64,000 nt of DNA from Helicostylum pulchrum (Eukaryota > Mucoromycota > Mucoromycetes > Mucorales > Mucoraceae): positions 62,001 through 126,000 of the forward strand of contig JAIXMO010000019.1 of assembly GCA_025677825.1 (NCBI GenBank), read 5' to 3'. The notes under the pieces were generated by a model. It was given only the letters and a program-made list of their open reading frames with translations. It did not search any database and was not told the DNA's origin. The translations under genes and the position numbers were made by a program. Positions 55,331 to 64,000 of the stretch are shown in pieces. Positions within the stretch are counted from its first letter, which is position 1. Each line of letters begins with the position of its first letter.

Positions 55331-57855
55331 AAACAACAGCAATAACAGCAACAGCGGCAACAGCAGCAAAAATTTATAAAAAAGTACGTTATCGTACTTG
55401 TTACATTTCTTTTTTTTTTATCTGCCTTGCTGTTCAACATTGGCAGAATTCAAAAATCAGATTTTAATGATACGGAAAATGATGAAAAAACAGAGTGGTT
55501 GCCGGTAAATTACCTTTATAATTCCCATATAACACAAATAAATAACATAAGCTATGTGTTTTTATATACAAAAGGTGTTTGAGCTCAAAGGCTATAAAAA
55601 ATCATTTAGCTCCCTTTTCTTCAATGTTTACTATATAGCTCTTGTATTGATTTTGGTTAAATACGTAAGATTACGGCGAAAAAAAAAAAAAACTTTCTGA
55701 CCTTTTTTTTAGAATAAGAGTGGGAAAGCCCATTCCGCTTCTGACCCGGCTATAACAATGTAAACGGTAGTCAGCATACACCTGCTACCCATTTTAAAAG
55801 CTGTGCATCAAACCCGATTAACGATGGAAGATACGAACAGGTAGAAAGTATCCAGTCGAAATTGATATTGATCTTGGGGAGAACAAGCTAACTCTCCCTA
55901 GCTTTACCAGCTAAGGAAAGAAGAAGTAAAGAAGTGATGATCGTACCTTATAGTAGCTTGTTCTCCTCAAATACGAACCCACTTATCCGATCTTCTTAAG
56001 CAATAAAAATAAAAAACTATACTCTTAAGTAATGCTCGACATTATAAAATAAAAGCTATTACTCACACATAAAAAAACCTTGATTAAATAGGCATAAGCA
56101 TTTTTTTATTTTATCTTTAAACGAGAACTAAAGCATTGGCTCGAGGGATCAATATTCTATTAAAGAATGAAGCGCTTTTCTGCCGATCCAATAATTGTGG
56201 TATTGGTATCATTCATACATCGTATAGTTTTTTTTTCTTTTACCTAGGAGGTATCAATTGTCTTACCATCCTCTCTCCCCCTCGTTTCTTTACAAAAATC
56301 ATTTTAATGCGTGAAATATAAGAAATTTAATGCGCGAAAAATAAAACGTTGAATACAGGAATAAATCACCAATGTGTCGCAAAAAAAAAGATGCGCAAAT
56401 CATTTGAAAAAAAAATCCAGCTGTTAGCTGTTAGTTCTGCCATCATTGATACCTCTACACGTTTGATAACAACACTAGGCTTTATGTCCTCCTGTACCGA
56501 GCTAACAGGGAACTCATTGGATAAAAAATTTAAAGACCAATGGTCCTAATCATTTATCAATTATTTGTGGCACCCTCTACTAGTTGTCATATTACCATAT
56601 CCCCTGACCCTATATATGTACCTGGTATTTGAGGGTCCCTTACCGATCATCCATATGGTCAGTGATATGCTTTGTGCCGAAGTAGGACAATCATCTACGG
56701 GTCAACTGATTTACTTTTATTTGTAAATAATCATCCTGCATAAAAATGAATCCCATCAAAAAGTCCGAACCCACTTGAACACAAAATTCCTTAACTCATA
56801 TCACTTATCTGTACCTCGAAAAAAACCGAGAGGATTTTTAAAACATGTAGGGAGTCTTATAAGGCACCTGCATACCTACCCTGATTTTCATGGCAACAGA
56901 TTCACCATCGGTTGATCCTGCTTTGCAAAGGTAGAACTGTTGGTTGCATCATCCGATAAAGAGTATCAATGATTTATCGTCATGTTATTTTACTATCTCG
57001 GTATATTATTAGAAAATATGGAACGCGTAAAGGACTCTGCAAGAGTTATCAGTTTGTTTAAGTTTTGGCGGGTGTGACACAGTGTATAGAATTATTATGT
57101 CCGAATACATTAGTGGTGAATATCGTCGTAGATGCTGCCTTACTAGGCATAAAGGCTTCGGGTGAATCCTCCGACTGCTAGGAGGTCATGATTAAACTCG
57201 GATGGACTGGTTCTACAGTGTTACCTAGTAATGATCAAGTAGCAAAATTATATCTACTCTTGCCGCTATAAAAAAGAGTATTGCTATGCCCAAGGGACCA
57301 ATAAATAATATAAAAAAGGCATCGCGGCATGATGGCATAGCTTTCAGTTTATCTTTTTTTTTTATCTGATCTTTTTTTTTATATCTCCATCTTTCTAATT
57401 ATAAAAAACTATAGTGACACTAAAGTATAAATGGTACTATGACAAAACCCCTTTTATGTATATATAGGTATTTAGATATAAAAAAAAAACCTTCTTTAAT
57501 TTTATAAAGTGCTTAACCTATTAATCCTTGCTTCTTGCACTTAATAAAAAGGTGAAAGTATTAGATAAACGAATACTCTTCCTTCATTGCCCTTAGTTCA
57601 AGCAAATAATGTATTACAATGCGCGGTTTAGCTGAGTGTAAAGCAAGAAAATCAGATTATAAAACATCTGATACCAATAGCGATCCAATCAGATCTTTTG
57701 ACTTGACATAGGCTTACCGTCATTTTAACCCCGGCCCATTCTTTTTGTAGCCTTTTTTGGGTTCAAGTTATAAAATACTTCTTTAACCCGTTTATTAGCT
57801 TTTTTTATATACACAACATACATATAATACCAATATATATAAAAAAAAAGTGTCA

Positions 57856-59821
57856 ATGAGTGAACAAACACCTTTATTAGAAGACACCAAGTTGTCTCCT
57901 TGCAGATCGCAAAAGACTGCTTGTTGTTCGTTTAAGAACGATGACCAAGGTTGTTGTTCCAAGTATAAAAAATCTTGTACCAGTCTACCTCAAACAAACG
58001 ACGATGATTTTTGTTATTTAGCAGAGCAAAAGTGGGAATATAAATTAATTGCATTCATGTGTGCTATTTTTTTAGCTGGTAAATTTGCTAAAAGATAATT
58101 ATTTCTCTCAATATAAATTGATCTAAAAAATATATATTTTTAGTCGGTAGTCATTTTGCTGCTCATACACTAGGAGCTATGAAAAATACCATTAAAAAGG
58201 TAAACTACACGCCATTTTTTTTTCTTTGGAATATTCATATACCTTTTATATTAACACCCCCTTGAATCAATTAGGAATTTGATATTACCAATTCTCAGTA
58301 TGGCGTGATTCAATCTAGTGTAGCTATCGTCAATACCGTACTTCCTGTAATAGGTGGTATTTTCATCGATGCATTTGGCACAATTCCTGGGGCATTGATC
58401 ACAACGCTATTAATCACGTCTGGAAATATTTTAGTTGCTATTTCCGCTTCTTCTAAAAGTCTTTATATGATGATATTTGGTCGTATTTTATATGGTATTG
58501 GTAGTGGTACTGTTGTTATCGTACAAGAAACTATTTTAAGTCAATGGTTTAGGGGTAGAAGTTTAGCGGCGGTTGTAGCTCTTATGTTGACCGTTAGTCG
58601 ATTGGTAAATTAATTATTATTACTCACCCCCTCCATCATATGATCTAATACATGTTTATATGTGTAAATATTAGGCTTCATTTTCTGCTCAAGCGACTGT
58701 CATTCCTATTGCTAATTGGACAGGTTGGTACGGCTATGGTTTATGGGTAAAGTTTTTTTTTGAAAATCAATTAATAGATTGATTGTGTTATCTTACTAAA
58801 TGCGTAACCTACTTAGTTTTCTGCATTATTATGCGTATTTTCAATGATTATTACGTTCATCTACATTGGTTTACTTAAAACTATATCCAAAACAACAGTA
58901 CAATGTCGTAAACAAGTCGAAGTGATTAAGCGTAAAAAATCTTTCAGTTGGGCCAAACTCATGTATTTACCTCATTCTTTTTGGTTAATCGCTTGTATGG
59001 AATTCTTCTTGGGCGGTGGATGGGGATGTTTCTTACATATTAACAGGTAATTACATTTTTTTTATGTATGTCATTATAATATTAACGAAAAAAATAATTA
59101 TACAAATATAGTGAATATGTCAAATTTAGATTTTCTTATAGCGACGCTCACGCAGCCGCAACTGCCAGTGTAGCACAAGTGTTACCTGTTGTTCTTATGC
59201 CTTTTCTGGGTGTATTTGTCGATCGTCACGGAAAGCGTACCTGGTTAAGTAAGTACACTTAATATCTTTTTTAGATAATTACTAATTTACTTTTTCTAAA
59301 AAAAAGTGATCGGCAGTGGGTTAAGTATGTTATGCTCTATGCTTTTGTTAGAGTTTACTTCTACGCCTCCACTTTTCGGCATGCTTTTATTCAGTATTAG
59401 TTTATCACTTGGACCTGTTGGTCTTGTTTCTTCTGTGCCTGTTATTCTACCATTATCTTTAGTTGGTACAGGTATGGGACTCATTAAATCCGGTACCAAT
59501 ATTGGAGCTGCATTGTTCGATATCGCGACAGGTTTATTGCAAGACGCCGATCCTCAAAAGGGTTACGACGGAGTCATCAAATTCTTTATCTTAATATCTT
59601 GTCTTGCTATCGTAGCAGGTACTGTGCTTTACATTCTTGATTATTCCATGTACAATTCTATTCTGGACAGATCGTCTCGTAAAGGACATCATAACGATGA
59701 AAACAAATTGAGTAATCCGCGCCAATTGACTTTTTTAAAGGCAAACTACGTGTATGGATTTATTTACTTTTCCTTGGCTTGCGCTAGTTGGATTATGTTT
59801 TTCCGATTTATTTTAGTATAA
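57856..59821 (+). CDS. MFSD1-like lysosomal/vacuolar MFS transporter
   Basis: Role (family): animal MFSD1 is a lysosomal dipeptide uniporter; fungal relatives are uncharacterised. Seven exons: 57856-58078, 58144-58199, 58275-58604, 58675-58746, 58817-59046, 59112-59248, 59307-59821, all in phase, about 520 residues. The N-terminus MSEQTPLLEDTK carries an acidic-context dileucine (TPLLED) like lysosomal sorting signals, then a Cys-rich cytosolic stretch. MFS landmarks: VIQSSVAIVNTVLPVIGGIF, IFGRILYGIGSGTVVIVQET, a WFRGRSLA motif (loop 2-3 type signature), PFLGVFVDRHGKRTWL (motif A between TM8 and TM9), GTGMGLIKSGTNIG. The upstream GTG at 57850 is not taken as a start because ATG follows. Confidence 0.88.
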
Positions 59822-61285
59822 CTTTCTATCTATTCATCCTATTTACCCCAGCTGTGAACTTTCTCTCTCTCTCATATGTACATATATAATATTCGCCTCA
59901 TTAAGTTGTTTACCCCTCCCCCTTGCATATATCATTTATAATAAACTGCTGTTATCTCGCACCCCGTATCGTCGGACACAATCATAGGGTTCAGGCTAAT
60001 TTGTATTCCAGATTAAAAAGGATTTTCACAAGCTATTTGTTATATAAAAGATAAAGCAAAGAATTTTATTTACAGGAGTCTCTTTTTTTTTGCCAAGGAA
60101 ACGATTTTTTTTTTTTTTGCCTTCAATCTTCTATCTTCGGCCAATTCTACACTGGTGGTTGCAATCAAACTATCCGCAAAGATCGGGAAACGTTTGACGT
60201 TGAGACATATAGAGAGTGGAGGGGAAATCTGGCAGGAATGTACAGAGCGGTCAACAATACTTATCATATAAGTACCTTTTAAAAGATGTACGTATATCAT
60301 AGTTACTTATACTTGGAAGGTTGAGCTATTACTGAAATAATGGGTGTAATTTAATCGCGAGAAAAAAAGGACTAATATAACTACTGTTTAAAACTCGAAA
60401 TCGCATTGCATGTTCATAGCGTCGATTTTTTGCTGAGAGGAGAAGATTAGTTCAAGAGACGTCTTAAATTGTGGGTTCATTAAATGCACACTAGAAGAGA
60501 CAGCAAAATTCAATATCATTGTTATCTGATCTGCCTGACTGAGAGATGCTGCTTCTAATAATACCTGGTAGAAATTATCAGTAATTTTTTTTTTCGATCG
60601 AAGAGTCGCTCGATATCTTGGCTTTTGTTTTCGCGGTAACGGGTCCTTGTGCGCAGTTTTGCCCAAGATAGAATAATAAAAATTGTTGGACTCTTTAGGA
60701 AAAGACCGTTAAGAGTACCCGCACAGTTTTTACTTGGCAATAGAAAAAAAGCCCCCTCTTATAAATTTCAATAAAAATCATTTTTAAAGCTAACGAATTT
60801 CTTAACTTGTGCCAACATGGGAGTTACACTTTCAAAATCTGTTATTTAATCTGAGGTACAAAGCAGCCTCGAAATCCTTAGCTTAAACAGTCCAAACAGT
60901 GGTGGTGGTGTGTATGTGGCGAAGTGAACTCAGCCCAAGGTGGCCTTTATCGTTTCAAATAAGGTACATATGTATTATATATGCTCTTGTTAGTTTCTTT
61001 TAAAATAGTTATTTTGGCTCCCCTTTTTTTTTCAAAAAAGAAAGTATATGAAGCTTTTACATTTTGTACCAGTCTGAGGAGAGTAAAAAAATAAAAATAA
61101 AAAACGTGATATACACACAAAATGAACAAACTAAGTTGTTTTAGAAGTCAGAGAGGATGTCCCAGGCACTTTTACAAAAGTAGCTCCTAAAACTAAACAA
61201 TTCTCTTTCTTCTCTTTCTTTTCTGTTTTTCTTTATTCTTTTTTAATACACACACACACACACACACACATACACATATAAAAAA
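59822..61285. other. Intergenic with weak minus-strand coding relics
   Basis: Two open minus-strand pieces are present: 60388-60666 (contains LLEAASLSQADQITMILNFA, SSVHLMNPQFKTSLELIFSS) and 60070-60300 (contains RFPIFADSLIATTSVELAED, RRLKAKKKK). No family is recognised and no splice-joined model could be built. A (CA)n run at about 61247-61270 lies in the leader of the next gene. Confidence 0.4.
60388..60740 (-). pseudogene. Possible decayed gene, unrecognised
   Basis: Two overlapping minus-strand frames (60740-60555 and 60666-60388) carry protein-like, non-repetitive sequence (SQDIERLFDR; ITDNFYQVLLEAASLSQADQ). The switch between frames would need an intron or a frameshift near 60580, where an A/T homopolymer lies. 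Neither a start context nor a domain is visible, so this is only a candidate. Confidence 0.25.
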
Positions 61286-63546
61286 ATGTCGATGGATACT
61301 CCTCCTTTTGACCCTTCAGATTATTCTTATGTTATTGGCATAGGTAATTTATAATAAATATTCAGGTTCAAAATACATTCTAAGCTAAACACTAGATTTT
61401 GGAACAACTTTTTCTGGTTGTTGTTATGCCTTTTCAAAGGATGGAAATGATGAGATTATTGATATTACAAAATGGTAAAAAAAAAAGTAACTAAAATATA
61501 TCTATTAATATTAGTGTTAATTAATAATTTATATGTAGGCCAAAGCAACAAAATGTATATCCAAAAACACCTACACTTGCTCTTTATAGAAATGGTTCCA
61601 CCAAATTGGTTGCTTGGGGTCAAGATGCAAAAAAGACGGCCATGAAACGTAACAATAATGACCAGTTACTCTCTCGATTCAAACTTCAATTAGATGAAAA
61701 CTTAAATTTAGGTCCTTTACCTAATGGATTAACAGCATTAGAAGCCATTACAGATTATCTCGAAGCGTTTCATTCTCATGTGTGTAAAGATCTTCAACGT
61801 GGTTTTGCTAATAATTATGATCAAAGTAAATTTCGTTATTGTCTAACTGTACCTGCAATGTGGAGTGATCAAGCTAAAGCAACAATGAGAGAAGCAGCTA
61901 TTAGAGCTAATATTATTAATCGTTGGGATCATCCCAATAGATTAATGTTGATTAGTGAACCAGAAGCAGCAGCACTTTATTGTGAAAAGAAGTGCGACCA
62001 ATTTAATTTAGGTCATGGGCAAAGGTTTTTAATTTGTGATGCTGGTGGTGGAACAGTCGATTTGATTGTATTCGAGATTGATGATTCTGGTGAAAGAAGA
62101 GCTTTAAAAGAAGTTACAAAAGGTTTAGGTGATTCTTGTGGTTCTACATTTTTAGATATTCGTATGAGAGCCTATTTGAAAGAAAGGTTTTTTCATCATG
62201 GTAAAATTAGTGATACTGCTATGGAGTCAATGATGGAAACATTCATCGATACAATCAAGGTAATAATAAAAATAGGAGCAAACATCCCGACACTACTACT
62301 CTCTCCTAATAAATCCCTATTCAATAATAATCCCCTCTTTTTTATATATATACGTAGCCTGAATTTGACGGAGATGAGGATCAATATCTTGCTCTTCCTG
62401 CAGCATTAGGTATTGAAGGTTTAGATGATCCTGAAGCTGGTATTGAAGATGGCACACTTCACATTCCATGTCACGAACTTCGTGAAAGAGTATTTGAACC
62501 TGTTATAAACCAGGTTATTGATTTAATTGAACAGCAAGTGATTCAATCAACGACAAAATTAGATGCTGTATTTTTAGTAGGTGGTTTTGGTCAATCTACT
62601 TATCTCTACAGACGTGTATTAGCAGAATTTCAATCGAGAGTAGGATTTATCGGTGTACCACCTCGTGGTGAACTAGCTGTAGTTAGAGGTGCAGTTTATT
62701 TTGGTTTAAACCCACACATGGTTACCGAACGTGTTTCGAGAAGAACGTACGGCCTTGAAACCCGTATGGTATTTGATCCTAGAAATGATCCACCAGAGCA
62801 ATGTATTAAGGGTGATGATAATCGATTATTTTGTAAACAAAGATTCAGTGTATATGTTCAAAAGGGTCAAACAATTAATGTCGATTATTGCGTATCAAAG
62901 AATTTTATGATTGCGTATCCAAATGATACCGATACAGGTTAGTATATTAAATATATATATAAGATCCCGTATGTATTTAACTCCTTTTTTTTTTTTTTTC
63001 CTATTAGACTTATTTGCTTTTGATGGTGAAGGGACTATACCACGTTTAACTACACATCCAAACGTTTTTAAAGTGGCTAGATTTCCGATTAAAATGCCAA
63101 AATTCACTGAAGTTCAAAAAGGTCAACCGATATTTATGACTATAAAAATGTACTTTGGTCAAACAGAAATCAAAATCGAAGCACATATTCGTGATCGTAA
63201 ATTCACCTTTACTTCTGCTTTTGAAACAATGGAAAGAGAAATGATGCAAGCATTAACTTCGCAAACTAATATATTATCAATTAAGCCTGACGAAAATAAT
63301 GAAGGCATGTACGGTTACACTGGAAATACGTCAGGTTCCAATGTATCAAATACATACGGTAACACTTCTAGACCCCCATCCTTACCTTCTAGAGATAATG
63401 GTTACCCTTCTCCCATGTCAAATGGTCGTAGCGCTAGAGATGATGATAATACTTTTTACGATGGTGACTCTAGGCATTCTTCTACCTTAAACGGTAGCGG
63501 TACCTCAAGGAAGATCTTTGGTATCAAGTTTGGCAAGAAGCGATAA
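61286..63546 (+). CDS. HSPA12-like Hsp70-family protein
   Basis: Role: divergent Hsp70 ATPase domain proteins, strongly expanded in Mucoromycota; function in fungi unknown. Five exons: 61286-61343, 61396-61474, 61539-62259, 62358-62937, 63008-63546, all in phase, about 658 residues. ATPase landmarks: VIGIG joined to DFGTTFSGCCYAF (phosphate 1), LTVPAMWSDQAKATMREAAI, LISEPEAAALYCE (connect 1), LICDAGGGTVDLIVFEI (phosphate 2), and AVFLVGGFGQSTYLYRRVLA (adenosine). The canonical EEVD and substrate-binding domain are absent; a Ser/Asn/Gly-rich tail with a basic end (KIFGIKFGKKR) replaces them, as in HSPA12A/B. The fourth intron uses a GTTAGT donor. Confidence 0.92.
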
Positions 63547-64000
63547 CTTTTTTATAATTAATATACTCTCCTTTTCTTTTCTTTCTTTTTTCTACACAAT
63601 AATTTTCTTACTCAATAATAATATTATGGCTGTCAAATATGCCGATGAGTCGTCTTTTTTTTTTTTTGGTTTTCTTCAGCAAAAAAAAAATAACGCGTTC
63701 TTTTAAAAAATATTCTAACGACGATATTCAAACCTAAATGTATGCTGAGCACATGTTTTATCACAGCTATAATTCTTACTTTCATAACTATGATATCATT
63801 AACTTTCCCTTAAACAGAATCGACACAAAAAAACAATTTTTATCTAGCGTATGTATACTTTCTCGTTTCGATCTAGCACGAAACAGCGTCTATCAATTGA
63901 GGATGAAATAACTAATACTTTCAAGGAAATCGAGTAATACTTTTTTTTTTCGAAAAAAAAAAGTACGCGTTGATGTGGTACTCGCGACGATCATCAATTA
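63547..64000. other. 3' flank, no gene seen
   Basis: AT-rich 3' region after the Hsp70-like gene. Short open frames carry no motif. Window ends here. Confidence 0.5.

Larger units (their letters stand above)
50980..57855. other. Long gene-poor, repeat-rich region
   Basis: About 6.9 kb without an intact gene. Contents: repeat family 2 short copy (52726-52930), a tandem duplication (53640-54290) that includes a CTG-rich microsatellite (53592-53626), a C2H2-like coding fragment (55215-55330), a 13-bp inverted repeat (55878-55966) and decayed coding-like strings at 56350-57250 without a recognised family. Candidate TATA/A-rich leader of the MFSD1-like gene near 57810-57850. Confidence 0.5.

Noticed and set aside
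1..64000. CRISPR arrays, prophage, operons with ribosome binding sites
   Set aside because: The sequence is eukaryotic with spliceosomal introns; no regularly spaced direct repeats of CRISPR type were seen.

Overview
The window reads as nuclear DNA of an early-diverging fungus, most likely Mucoromycota (Mucorales-like). It is strongly AT-rich, full of poly-A and poly-T runs, and its genes carry many short introns (about 45 to 90 bp, usually GTAA/GTAW...AG). Proteins are rich in Gln, Asn and Ser tracts. The gene set fits such a fungus: Mga2/Spt23, a Pap1-type bZIP, alpha-arrestin, an Srp40/Nopp140 protein, HSPA12-like Hsp70 and an F-box/LRR relic. No bacterial, phage, CRISPR, rRNA or tRNA signature was found. 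All intron junctions were placed by eye from frame continuity, splice sites and family conservation; none has transcript support.

Layout. 0.6-16 kb is gene dense: a ZFAND1/Cuz1 AN1 zinc-finger protein (-), mitochondrial ribosomal bL28m (-), an HP1-like chromo/chromoshadow protein (+), a CCCH zinc-finger protein (-), Srp40/Nopp140 (-), Mga2/Spt23 (-), an RBMS-like two-RRM protein (+) and a Pus9/Rib2 pseudouridine synthase (-). 16-29 kb alternates genes with repeats and decayed coding DNA: an unrecognised minus-strand gene, ABITRAM/Simiate (+), an immunity-related-GTPase (IRG)-like protein (+), 2-oxoglutarate dehydrogenase E1 (+), and a dispersed element present three times. 29-34.6 kb: a cysteine-rich single-pass membrane protein (+), a CaMKK-type kinase (-), a PA-TM-RING ubiquitin ligase (+) and an unrecognised low-complexity protein (+). 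34.6-42.3 kb is repeat-rich and holds an F-box/LRR pseudogene (-), an alpha/beta hydrolase (+) and its decayed tandem copy. 42.3-51 kb: alpha-arrestin, Pap1/Yap1 bZIP and an UNC-93-like MFS protein (all +). 51-57.8 kb is a gene-poor, repeat-rich stretch. 57.8-63.5 kb: an MFSD1-like transporter and an HSPA12-like Hsp70 (both +).

Most genes are ordinary housekeeping, signalling and trafficking functions; some could act in one process (alpha-arrestin, RING ligase and PPxY membrane protein in ubiquitin sorting; CaMKK in energy signalling; Mga2 in lipid desaturation), but nothing in the layout proves a pathway cluster. The most unusual item is the IRG-like GTPase with an N-myristoylation-type start, 68 bp downstream of an ABITRAM gene. 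Other points of interest are the nonsense-only F-box pseudogene, the three-copy element lying next to decayed minus-strand coding DNA, and a GC-rich block at 44.5 kb.
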